A stretch of 64,000 bases of DNA from Gammaproteobacteria bacterium (lineage in GTDB: Bacteria; Pseudomonadota; Gammaproteobacteria; PIVX01). The stretch lies in NCBI GenBank assembly GCA_003353785.1, contig PIVX01000001.1, positions 229,693-293,692 on the forward strand, read 5' to 3'. Below, one piece after another: positions 39,392-47,477 of the stretch. The notes under the pieces are model-generated. The model made no database searches. It was not told the DNA's origin and worked only from the letters and a program-made list of their open reading frames with translations. Position 1 is the stretch's first letter. Each line of letters begins with the position of its first letter. The translations under genes were made by a program, and so were the position numbers.

Positions 39392-39695
39392 AAATCCGCC
39401 TGGAAGTTAGTTTAATATTCAATTTATCATTAATATTTTTTAAACACAATCTTTTTTTATGGGTTTATTTGCTTGAATTCATTTTTGTCTTTCGCATTAG
39501 AACGAAAGCCAATTTACGTTGTCAACTGGGTGCTAACATAAGTTATTGTATTTTAACTATAACTCATTACCTTTGATGTGCGCCTAATCTAGTTCGAGTT
39601 ATTAATTATGGTAATTACTATATTTTATTTGTCTGATGTTAATTTATTCTTATGACACATCATTTATCGAACAATATCAGTGATTTTCAAATTCC
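39392..39695. other. 304-base spacer
   Basis: No gene or hairpin I can support. It would be the expected place for a toxin gene following the antitoxin remnant at 39696-39804, but neither a RelE nor a YafQ motif is readable. Confidence 0.4.
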
Positions 39696-39804
39696 TTAAT
39701 AATAGAAAAGACGGATAGCTTCAGCACTTGTCATATCTACTATCTAAAATTTTTTCAGCCCACTTCTTTAATTTTGGCTCTATTCGAGCGTTAATAGTAG
39801 CTGC
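39696..39804 (-). pseudogene. RelB/DinJ-type antitoxin remnant (N-terminal half, frameshifted)
   Basis: On the minus strand from 39804: A-A-T-I-N-A-R-I-E-P-K-L-K, then W-A-E-K-I-L-D-S. After a frameshift the other frame continues M-T-S-A-E-A-I-R-L-F-Y-Y and stop. This is the N-terminal strand and helix of RelB/DinJ antitoxins (family pattern T-x-N-x-R-I-D ... L-G-M-S-P-S-E-A-I-R-L-F). The start codon is lost (TGA precedes the first Ala). Its central helix overlaps that of the remnant at 38528-38668, so the two come from different antitoxin copies. Confidence 0.6.
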
Positions 39805-39833
39805 TCACAATACATATGTACATACAACTATAT

Positions 39834-39855
39834 AGGTATAACGTGCGTTATACCT
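39834..39855. promoter_or_regulatory. perfect inverted repeat upstream of antitoxin remnant
   Basis: Arms aggtataacg and cgttatacct separated by tg. It lies about 30 bases upstream, on the minus strand, of the first readable codon of the RelB/DinJ remnant, where such antitoxins usually bind their own operator. Confidence 0.5.
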
Positions 39856-40148
39856 TGTCAAATTTAAACATTAACTTATTGATATTTTTAAAACTATATT
39901 TCATTATCAAATTTATGTTCTTGCTCTGCTTCTAACTGCTTTGATAATTTAAGTTGTTTTTTAACATTGAGTGTCTGTATTTTAACTTGCTGTTGGGGGT
40001 TTTGCTGAGTTAGGTTTCATTACCTAGGCGGACATTTTGTTATGTAGCAACTAGATGCTAATTTAACCTACCGTATTGCTACAATTTATGTATATATCCT
40101 AAACTAGTACTAGAGGAATAAAACCTAGTTACGTTTAAACTATGCTAT
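39856..40148. other. 293-base spacer with an orphan ORF tail
   Basis: On the minus strand 39 codons ending at 39894 are open (K-L-S-K-Q-L-E-A-E-Q-E-H-K-F near the end) but without a start; two stops lie immediately upstream. Probably the eroded 3' end of an unknown gene. Confidence 0.3.
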
Positions 40149-43100
40149 TTATATTAAATCTTTGATTTGATTTAGATCAGCGGTAAATAAACTGGTCACG
40201 TTGTTTCCGTTCGTTTTCTCCATGAAAGGCTTTTTAGATGTTTTATCCATAAACTCCATAAGTTTTTTAGCGCTTAGTCTTTTAGTATTTGTTCTAATTT
40301 GATATTTTTTAAGAGTAAATCCTCTTTTTTTATCAATTGTCATTAATGTATTTAGATCATTATATTTAATACCATCAGTTATGTAATCAGTTTTAAATAA
40401 CGTATTATATCCTGAACCATGTAAGAAAGTTCTTATTTTAGCTGATGCTACAACAACCCCTTGTTCCGTTTTTGGATCCATCATTACAGTTTCACCTTTA
40501 GCTAAAATATCCTGTCCATGCTTTACTCTGTGCTCTACTGAGTCATTACTATTAGGATCATCATATTCTAGCTTATAAATATAACCAGTAGTGCGAATTG
40601 TACTCTCATCTTCTTTTTTAATTTCATAACCTATTACAGCCGCTTGCCTATAAGTGGTAAATACTGGGCCTTTAATATTAATTTTATTCCCATATGCATC
40701 CACTGTAGCTTCACTATATTCAACAGAATTAGTTATACTCGGTTTGGTAGGTTTAGAACCTTTTCTTGTATCAGTAATTTTAGCTTTCCTTTTCTTTATA
40801 ATTTTTTTAACCTTCTTTGGCTTAAGATTATTAACTACACCTTTATTTTTCTTTGCGTTTTTAAGTTCTTGCTGCTCTTCATTATATAATTTTTCAGCCT
40901 CTTCCAATGTTTCAATACCATTTTTCTGTTTATACATCGCAATTGCTACTGTCTGCTTAGCCAATAATCTTTTAGCCTTTTCTGTATTCTTTTTCTTAGT
41001 TAGATAATCATTTAGCTCTTTCTCTTTTTGATCATGCTCTTTTTTTTCTTTACTTGCCTTATTTCCAAAATTAGGATTATTTTTAAGAATATTTATATCT
41101 GCTTTTAATGTGTCTAAATAGTTTTGCTCCTGAAGTATCTTCTTCTCTGCAGCTACTTTTCTATTTAAAATCATCGTATCATAAGCTTGAGATGTTATTA
41201 AACCATTCTGCTTTCTTTTAGATTCAACAAGTTGTTTCGTCTTTCTCTCTATTGCTTTTCTTTGTTGTTCTATCTTCTGTTGATTATTATGATACTCTTT
41301 ATAATTCAATCGTATAAGTTTATTTAGTGGCTTACCTGCATGATCTTTTTTCTGCACAGCAGGAATAATTGCACCACTAGGTAAAGTTATAGTGATTGGA
41401 CCACTATTTAGTTTAGGCGGTAAATTAACATTATTTTTTACCCCAGTATTTCCAAAAGGTGGAGGAGGAGCAGGAGCCTTAGCCTTATTAGCTCCATTAG
41501 GAATAGGAGCCTTATTTCCATTATTAGGAAGAGGAGCTTTCGTTATATTAGGAATAGGAGCTTTAGTTCCATTAGGAAGAGGAGCAGGATTCGTAGTTAA
41601 TCCATTGTTAATATTTGGTATAATAGGGATAGGTGGTGTAAGAAATTTTGGCTTATTTTTCTTTTTCTTTGTCTTTGTCTTCTTACTCTTTGTCTTCTTA
41701 CTCTTCGTCTTAGCAGAAGTTTTGTTAGAATCCTTATTTGTTGCTACTTTATTAGCTTCCTCAGCTCTTTTATTAGCTTCCTCAGCTTTTTTATTAGCTT
41801 CCTCAGTTTTTTTATTAGCTTTGTCAATAAGTTCCTGCTGTTTCTTCTTAAGAGCAGCTTGACTAGCTATTAAGTCATCAAGCTCTTTTTGAAGACGAGC
41901 AGTTTTTTGATCAGCTTTCTGTCGCTCTTCCTTAGATTTCTGCACTTCATAATAATTGGTTCTAGCTTCTCTATCATCATTCGCTTTTATAATGCCAGAT
42001 TTTTTAGAAAATACTCTACTATTCTTTACAATATCATTCTCAGAAACTGTTAATCCACCATCAGTTCTAACATCTATATTACCATGCCTAACATTACTAA
42101 CAACAACAAGTTCCTTTATTGTCGTACCTGATTTCTGATGTTTGTTAACTATCTCTGTTAAGTCATTGGTAATAGTAATCCCACCAGATGTAGTAACTTT
42201 GTCTCTACTTTTATCTAGTTCTCTTGCAAATATCTCAATCTTTTCATCATAATTTTCTTCTAATAGTTTCTCACTGTTAACAAAGTCTAGATGAATAATG
42301 TCAATATCTCTTACTGGCAACTGAGTCATCTTAGCATGACTCCAATTATTACCTTTTCGTTTACCACCAAAACTCCACCCTAAGCGCATTCCTAAATAGC
42401 TAACAAATTTTCTATTATTATCGTAATTTGCCTCTCCTTCTAAAGCAAGCCAATGATATATATTTAGATTTCCTCTTAACCTTCCACCTTTGACTGAACC
42501 TACATCTTTACCTTTAAAGTAATAATAAGCTACAAATAATTCTACCTTCTTAAATTTTGAATGAGAGCCACCAATCTCTACATCAAAACCAGGAACTGCT
42601 TGCTCAACTACACTCTCATTTGAAATGCGTAATTGACTTGTATTAGTTGTGTTATCATATCTAGCATTATATGCATTATAATTTGATAGTAAGAATTTCT
42701 TATTTGTCGGAATATAACCATTCATTCTAATTTCTAAATGTTGGGATATAGCCTCTACACCTAACGTGACTTGTTGTAATAAATTATTATTCTCTGTCAC
42801 TCTTAAATCATAGAATACATACTCTCCTAAAATCCAAAGCGGATGTACAAAAGAACGATAACCTACACCTATGTTACCTTCTGCATGTTTTGCAGTATCT
42901 TTTAGTCCTATTACTGTTAAATAACCTAAGTGACTATCTATTTTTTGAAATAACGGTAAAACAAAACCTAAACGTGCAATATGTCTTTGTGATGATTTTT
43001 TTTGGCTATAACCTAATTTACCGGATAACTCTACCCTAGGCTTATATGCGGCAGTCCCGGTTGCAATAGCGCCGACTGAGGACGACAATGAAAAAATGGT

Positions 43101-43154
43101 TAAAATACCAAGGATAATTTTTGATAATACGGCTACTACTTTCTTTTTTAGCAT
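40149..43154 (-). CDS. inverse autotransporter 2 with coiled-coil and proline-rich passenger
   Basis: 1001 residues. A signal peptide lies at about 1-30. The beta-domain (about 36-272) has H-I-A-R-L-G-F-V-L-P-L-F, G-N-I-G-V-G-Y-R, L-G-E-Y-V-F-Y-D-L-R, R-M-N-G-Y-I-P and V-P-G-F-D-V-E-I-G-G, and ends with K-M-T-Q-L-P-V-R-D-I-D from Lys275. The passenger has four parts. First, A-E-E-A-N-K heptads near 444-468. Second, a Lys-rich K-T-K-S-K-K repeat near 485-500. Third, a proline-rich block near 520-566 (A-P-L-P-N, A-P-I-P-N units, then P-A-P-P-P-P-F-G). Fourth, a long Lys/Glu coiled coil (about 600-780) and a globular end. Such passengers suggest adhesion or engagement of host proteins; the specific target is unknown. 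Confidence 0.8.
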   Translation of the reverse strand: MLKKKVVAVLSKIILGILTIFSLSSSVGAIATGTAAYKPRVELSGKLGYSQKKSSQRHIARLGFVLPLFQKIDSHLGYLTVIGLKDTAKHAEGNIGVGYRSFVHPLWILGEYVFYDLRVTENNNLLQQVTLGVEAISQHLEIRMNGYIPTNKKFLLSNYNAYNARYDNTTNTSQLRISNESVVEQAVPGFDVEIGGSHSKFKKVELFVAYYYFKGKDVGSVKGGRLRGNLNIYHWLALEGEANYDNNRKFVSYLGMRLGWSFGGKRKGNNWSHAKMTQLPVRDIDIIHLDFVNSEKLLEENYDEKIEIFARELDKSRDKVTTSGGITITNDLTEIVNKHQKSGTTIKELVVVSNVRHGNIDVRTDGGLTVSENDIVKNSRVFSKKSGIIKANDDREARTNYYEVQKSKEERQKADQKTARLQKELDDLIASQAALKKKQQELIDKANKKTEEANKKAEEANKRAEEANKVATNKDSNKTSAKTKSKKTKSKKTKTKKKKNKPKFLTPPIPIIPNINNGLTTNPAPLPNGTKAPIPNITKAPLPNNGNKAPIPNGANKAKAPAPPPPFGNTGVKNNVNLPPKLNSGPITITLPSGAIIPAVQKKDHAGKPLNKLIRLNYKEYHNNQQKIEQQRKAIERKTKQLVESKRKQNGLITSQAYDTMILNRKVAAEKKILQEQNYLDTLKADINILKNNPNFGNKASKEKKEHDQKEKELNDYLTKKKNTEKAKRLLAKQTVAIAMYKQKNGIETLEEAEKLYNEEQQELKNAKKNKGVVNNLKPKKVKKIIKKRKAKITDTRKGSKPTKPSITNSVEYSEATVDAYGNKINIKGPVFTTYRQAAVIGYEIKKEDESTIRTTGYIYKLEYDDPNSNDSVEHRVKHGQDILAKGETVMMDPKTEQGVVVASAKIRTFLHGSGYNTLFKTDYITDGIKYNDLNTLMTIDKKRGFTLKKYQIRTNTKRLSAKKLMEFMDKTSKKPFMEKTNGNNVTSLFTADLNQIKDLI
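41462..41590 (-). repeat. proline-rich imperfect repeats inside inverse autotransporter 2
   Basis: Units encoding A-P-[IL]-P-N recur about every 10-15 codons (A-P-L-P-N-G-T-K, A-P-I-P-N-I-T-K, A-P-L-P-N-N, A-P-I-P-N-G), ending in A-P-A-P-P-P-P-F. The DNA copies (attaggaataggagc and variants) are similar, so slippage could change copy number. Confidence 0.75.
41672..41712 (-). repeat. 15-bp Lys-rich tandem repeat inside inverse autotransporter 2
   Basis: Near-identical copies of a 15-base unit (gtcttcttactcttt on the plus strand) encode K-T-K-S-K repeats. The segment is strongly basic. Confidence 0.7.
41749..41822 (-). repeat. 21-bp tandem repeat inside inverse autotransporter 2
   Basis: Three copies of ttattagcttcctcagcttt plus one base (41749-41769, 41770-41790, 41791-41811), with a partial fourth, encode the heptad A-N-K-[KR]-[AT]-E-E. 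Each unit is exactly one coiled-coil heptad, so copy-number change keeps the reading frame. Confidence 0.85.
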
Positions 43155-43906
43155 AATTCACGAACTAGTTTTTATTTCCCATCCGTGACTTAAGTTAATA
43201 TCAATATAGCCAGCCAGTGTATCAGATTTGCACTTATATTGCAATGTTTACTGTTTGTTATTTTTATTTAAGCATATGAGGGTGTTATTTATGCCTATTG
43301 AAGTATAACTCACTGATTAAATTTATATAATTAGAAAGACATATGCATAAAAAAGATTCTTTTGATAATTTTATTATACTGATTTTTTACCATTTTTCTG
43401 CAATGATTATCAATCCGTTTTATACAAAAAATATACTTTTATATTATTTACTATCATTGGCATATCAAAATCCTTAATAATCCTCCACCCAGCTACTAAA
43501 TGAACTACATATTTTTTTATTAAAGTACCCTTTAAGATCCTCTTATACATGAGTAATTGATATTTAATTGAACAAAAAATCTAGTAAATTTTACTTATTT
43601 AATATTTTTTGATAAAGTGAGCTTGACCCTATGGATGAAGTGCTGAGCAAGGAAGCTCTTCATTCAAGTATTTTCAAATCGTCTAATTTAAAAGCAAATT
43701 TTTTGATATATCTAAAATATTTTTAGTATTTAACATCCTTATATTTTCCTAAGTTAAGTCATAATACTAGTTAAATAGAATCTGTTCTGATAAATATGCG
43801 ATATGCATCCTTAAGTTAAAAAGCCTTAGGAAGATTAGCAATTTACCATTCTTAATTGACCGACGGATACCTTAAGATCTAATCCTTAAGCAGATATTAC
43901 AAAGAA
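43155..43906. other. 752-base non-coding spacer
   Basis: Very AT-rich and without an intact ORF. It should contain the promoter of inverse autotransporter 2 at its left edge. Towards 43800-43906 it merges into the IS200/IS605 remnant, so part is probably older transposon sequence. Confidence 0.4.
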
Positions 43907-44138
43907 GATGGTCATGTGCAAATAATGTACTCGATGTTCCCCTAAAATAGCTATCTCTAATTCAGTAACTAAACTCCAAGGAAAATTGTCATATCTTTTG
44001 AGACATGAATTTACTAAACTGCTACAAAAAAAATTATGAAGTAATAATTTATAGTCTTCCAGATATTGTGTAGTTTATGGTGATGGATATCCTCTTGACA
44101 TGATAAAACAATATATGCCAATCAAAGAACTCCCATAG
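43907..44138 (+). pseudogene. IS200/IS605-family TnpA transposase remnant
   Basis: The first readable piece is D-G-H-V-Q-I-M-Y-S-M-F-P, matching the HuH motif region of TnpA (family D-H-V-H-x-L-x-x-x-P-P), with the second His replaced by Gln. After a frameshift it continues P-K-I-A-I-S-N-S-V-T-K-L-Q-G-K, S-Y-L-L-R-H-E-F, K-K-L-stop-S-N-N-L-stop-S-S-R-Y-C-V, then P-L-D-M-I-K-Q-Y-M. The two internal stops stand where the family has Trp (L-W-x-x-x-L-W-S-x-S-Y), consistent with TGG to TGA and TAG changes. Non-functional. Confidence 0.75.
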
Positions 44139-44273
44139 CTAATATCAATGTTGCTAAACCTAAAAAACTTGCAAAAAAGTACTCGCTTGATCCGCAACTA
44201 AACTAACGGGATTGCGCTCACAGTTCGTTCAATATTATAATAATATTCCATAATTAAATTGTCTAGGTATCTA
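44139..44273. other. spacer with inverted copy of the 421-462 repeat
   Basis: Bases 44191-44232 are the reverse complement of a sequence at 421-462 with about 80 percent matches by eye, including an identical 18-base core. It may be the end of a common decayed element. The promoter of the MATE gene should lie here. Confidence 0.4.
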
Positions 44274-45656
44274 ATGAAAAATATCAATAATAATAAGCTT
44301 GATATGACTCATTATTCAGGTAGCTCATGGAAGATCTTTAAAATTGCAGCACCATTAATGCTAACAGAACTATCTACAAGCTCAATGATGGTGTTAGATA
44401 GACTTATACTTTCAAATTATAGTTATCATTCGATGAATTCAGCAATAAGCGCAAGTGCCTCTATTGTAGTCTGCCAATATGGTTTTCTAAGCCTAACAAC
44501 CATCGCAACAGTATTTGCTGGTAATAATAATGGCGCTAAAAAGTTCCATAAAATTCCAGAGCCAGTATGGCAAATGATATGGTTTGCTATTAGCAGCAGC
44601 ATCCTATTTATAATACTTGGAAATTTCGCAGGAGAAATGCTAGTAAATCCTAATTTTCATGATGAAGGGTTAGACTATTATAGAACTCTAATGTCTTTTG
44701 GATTTCTAATATCTCTAATAGGTGCAATATCCTCATTCTTTATTGCTACCGGTAAAATAAAAATAATCACATATTCAGTTATTTGTGCAAACTTAATTAA
44801 TTTATTACTAGATATAATATTAGTATTTGGTGTACCAGACATAATAAAGCCCATGGGTACTAAAGGAGCAGCAATTGCAACTGTAGTTGGCCAAATGCTA
44901 CAAGTACTTTTTCTATTTGTGGCATTTCTAAGCAAGAATAACAAGAAATTTTATAAGACTTCTCACTTTAAAATACAGTTTTCTGTTCTTCTAGACTGCA
45001 TTAGAATTGGATTACCTACTGCTATTAGCCATCTGATAGAATTTACATCATGGGCATTTGTTATTTACATGATTGGTAATCTTGGCGATGATTATATGCT
45101 AGTATTTTCAGTAGGTAGTACCCTATTTTACTTATATATATTTGCTTTAGATGGCATGCAAAAAACAACTACATCTATCGCTGCAAATATTTTAGGATCA
45201 AATAAACATTTTTTAATAAAAAAATTAATATTCTCAAGTATAAAAATGCATCTAATTATAGCAATAATTTTAATGCTTCCATCTATAATTTTCCCCAATT
45301 TTTTTATCAAAGCATTTTCCTTAATACATAAAGAAGAGATTGACATCTCCATATTACAATCTACATATATTTGTCTTATTTTTGTTTGGATCTATTTTAT
45401 CATTGATGGCATTACTTGGATCATTGCCAGCATATTAACAGCATTTAAAGATACCCTATTTCCAATGATATTTAATGGCATTGCATCGTGGTTAATTGCT
45501 GTATTGCCAATTTATATATTCGTAGTAAAAAACAAAGGAGCTCCTGAATTAATACAGATCATTCCTTGTTTTTATACCTTAGCTTTAGCAATTGCATATG
45601 GAATCAGACTAAATCGTCGTATGCAAAAAATAACAATTACAAATACCATGAATTAA
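44274..45656 (+). CDS. MATE-family efflux transporter
   Basis: 460 residues from the ATG at 44274; a TTG five codons upstream is a weaker start. About twelve hydrophobic helices are arranged as two six-helix halves. The first half begins I-A-A-P-L-M-L-T-E-L-S and contains the typical M-G-T-K-G-A-A-I-A-T-V-V-G-Q near residue 200. The second half begins I-G-L-P-T-A-I-S-H-L-I-E near 250. MATE proteins export drugs, organic cations or metabolites using Na+ or H+ gradients; the substrate is unknown. Its end overlaps the end of sodC by four bases on the opposite strand. Confidence 0.88.
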   Translation: MKNINNNKLDMTHYSGSSWKIFKIAAPLMLTELSTSSMMVLDRLILSNYSYHSMNSAISASASIVVCQYGFLSLTTIATVFAGNNNGAKKFHKIPEPVWQMIWFAISSSILFIILGNFAGEMLVNPNFHDEGLDYYRTLMSFGFLISLIGAISSFFIATGKIKIITYSVICANLINLLLDIILVFGVPDIIKPMGTKGAAIATVVGQMLQVLFLFVAFLSKNNKKFYKTSHFKIQFSVLLDCIRIGLPTAISHLIEFTSWAFVIYMIGNLGDDYMLVFSVGSTLFYLYIFALDGMQKTTTSIAANILGSNKHFLIKKLIFSSIKMHLIIAIILMLPSIIFPNFFIKAFSLIHKEEIDISILQSTYICLIFVWIYFIIDGITWIIASILTAFKDTLFPMIFNGIASWLIAVLPIYIFVVKNKGAPELIQIIPCFYTLALAIAYGIRLNRRMQKITITNTMN

Positions 45657-46228
45657 TGTATTACATCTATTTCTAGATAATCACTACCTTGTAGAACTTG
45701 ATTTGGTATTTTAGGAATAATACCGCAAATAATTCTAGTCCCACTGTTAGTAAATGACTTATGATCGTAATAGTCAGTTTTATTATGAACCACTAGTGAT
45801 CTATTTAAAATATCATTTATAGTAAGTTTTGGGGCTAACACTGGAATTATTGCTTCTCCATTATTATTAACAAATATATTTGGCAAATCACCTAAATGAC
45901 CATTGCTATTATAAGGCCCAAAATGTAAACCAATATTTTTTGGATCTAAGTGACCTCCTGCATGCTTCCCATCTATACCGCAATCCGGTTTATCATGAAT
46001 ATGAAAACCGTAATATCCTGGTTCAAGAGATTTAAGTTTAGGAATAATTAATAATCCATATTTAGTATCTTTAGCAATAACTATACCAACATGTTTATTT
46101 GATGCACTAACAGCCGTTAATTCCATTTTAATGATAACTTGAGAGGCTGTTACGTATTTACTGAAAGAAATCAAAATCATAATATATAGAAAGTATCTCA
46201 TAAAATAATTTATAATTTTTGTAAGCAT
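45653..46228 (-). CDS. sodC: Cu/Zn superoxide dismutase, exported
   Basis: 191 residues with an N-terminal signal peptide or anchor (about 1-28). Metal and disulfide residues are in place: G-F-H-I-H-D-K-P-D-C (two Cu His and a Cys), A-G-G-H-L-D-P (bridging His), L-H-F-G-P and G-H-L-G-D-L-P (Zn His and Asp), S-L-V-V-H-N-K-T-D (last Cu His), and G-T-R-I-I-C-G-I-I (second Cys). It disproportionates superoxide in the periplasm, a known defence of intracellular bacteria against phagocyte burst. Convergent with the MATE gene with a four-base overlap. Confidence 0.93.
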   Translation of the reverse strand: MLTKIINYFMRYFLYIMILISFSKYVTASQVIIKMELTAVSASNKHVGIVIAKDTKYGLLIIPKLKSLEPGYYGFHIHDKPDCGIDGKHAGGHLDPKNIGLHFGPYNSNGHLGDLPNIFVNNNGEAIIPVLAPKLTINDILNRSLVVHNKTDYYDHKSFTNSGTRIICGIIPKIPNQVLQGSDYLEIDVIH

Positions 46229-46551
46229 TTTTTATTTATAAGTTAGCTATTGCAATTTCCTTAAGACTCATGACTGAGTATAGCACAAAAATAAACCCCA
46301 CTTTATATACAATTAGAACTGTTTACACGCATGTTTAAATAATAATTTACAGAGAAACACATGCTCAGACAGATTATATAATTTTTATGCTAGCTATTTT
46401 TACTTTCTAGCAGATAAATGTTCATTTTATATCTAGTAATACTTTTATATCACAAATATTATCATTAAAGTTCTCTAGAAATATCTGATTATTGCTCTAG
46501 AATTAATACAAAACTATTTATTATTAAATATAATTATACTAACTAAAAATC
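46229..46551. other. 323-base divergent intergenic region
   Basis: It lies between sodC (minus) and the chaperone gene (plus), so it must hold both promoters. A minus-strand -10 tatact at about 46275 fits sodC but lacks a good -35. No other structure seen. Confidence 0.4.
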
Positions 46552-47247
46552 ATGAATAGCATTTTCTCCATATTTATAACTATAAACTTCCTACTATTCT
46601 TTTTTGTTAATTTAAGTGCCAATAACCAAATAGAAGTATCAAGTAAATTCTTAGATTTCCCTAATTCAAAAAGATATAATCATTTTAACATTTATAACTA
46701 TGGAGAAAAAAATGCTGAAATAGAGATTTCTGTTAAATCGATTGAAACCAAAAGCCACAAAGTTGTATATAGCTCCAAAAAAGATCTACTACTCGATCCT
46801 AAAAATTTTATTCTAGAGCCAGGTCACTCTAGAGACATTAAAGTAATTAAAAAAGTACAACCTAAAAATAGTGACCAGTTTTTCATTATTAACATTACTG
46901 ACAATACTCCAAAAACTGACAATGAACTTGAGAAAACTAAAAATTTAACAGCGAACGAGTTACATTTTGATATAGGGAATAATATTCTAGCAATAATAAG
47001 ACCAAAACAACTGAGTCCTAAAATAGAAACTACCAAAATAGATAATGAGTTAATAATCAGTAATGTAGGAAATACAACGCTTCATCTAGAGCACATTAAG
47101 CAATGCAATAAAGAAGATTGTATTGATTATCATTCTATAATGCTTTATCCAAACTCTAAGAAAATTATCACCCTTAAAAAACCAAAACAGGTGATCACGC
47201 TAATACAAAATATTTCAGGGCATAAAAAATCACTATCTATATCCTGA
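46552..47247 (+). CDS. PapD-like periplasmic fimbrial-type chaperone
   Basis: 231 residues. Signal peptide is about 1-23 (N-F-L-L-F-F-F-V-N-L-S-A). Two immunoglobulin-like domains follow. The first has L-L-L-D-P-K-N-F-I-L-E-P-G-H-S near residue 83 (family P-x-x-F-x-L-x-P-G-x-x-Q), then F-F-I-I-N-I-T-D. The second begins A-I-I-R-P near 146, followed by L-I-I-S-N-V-G-N-T-T-L near 163 and a paired Cys (C-N-K-E-D-C). PapD-type chaperones cap pilin-like subunits by donor strands. No usher or pilin operon is nearby; instead inverse autotransporter 3 begins 230 bases downstream on the same strand. Confidence 0.78.
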   Translation: MNSIFSIFITINFLLFFFVNLSANNQIEVSSKFLDFPNSKRYNHFNIYNYGEKNAEIEISVKSIETKSHKVVYSSKKDLLLDPKNFILEPGHSRDIKVIKKVQPKNSDQFFIINITDNTPKTDNELEKTKNLTANELHFDIGNNILAIIRPKQLSPKIETTKIDNELIISNVGNTTLHLEHIKQCNKEDCIDYHSIMLYPNSKKIITLKKPKQVITLIQNISGHKKSLSIS

Positions 47248-47443
47248 AAATTTCAATACAATTTCTGCAAGTTGTTTTGAAATTCCTAAATACTAAACCG
47301 ATAAGATTGATATTTTTCTTTTAAAATCAACAAGTTATTTGATAATATTATTTATTAGGTTAGTCACTCTTATAATGCAGTTCAAGTTACCTAGATAAAT
47401 AGCATATATTTATGCCTATCTTCATACTAGAGCCAAAAATTTC

Positions 47444-47472
47444 TTGACTTATTTGTATATATATTATACAAT
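47444..47472 (+). promoter_or_regulatory. promoter immediately before inverse autotransporter 3
   Basis: TTGACT (47444-47449) and TACAAT (47467-47472) are spaced by 17 bases. The predicted transcription start (about 47479) falls on the ATG at 47478, and there is no Shine-Dalgarno, suggesting a leaderless mRNA. Confidence 0.55.
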
Positions 47473-47477
47473 TAACT

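Noticed and set aside
40644..42138. Several plus-strand ORFs opposite inverse autotransporter 2
   Set aside because: They are hydrophobic or low-complexity mirror translations of the repeat-rich minus-strand gene, without ribosome-binding sites or recognisable products.
44120..44210. A frame reading R-T-P-I-A-N-I-N-V-A-K that looked like an IS110-type transposase end
   Set aside because: The overlapping frame continues the IS200/IS605 TnpA alignment up to its stop at 44136-44138, which explains the region better.
44274..46228. MATE and sodC as a functional pair
   Set aside because: They overlap by four bases tail to tail on opposite strands, which reflects compaction and gives no evidence of shared regulation.
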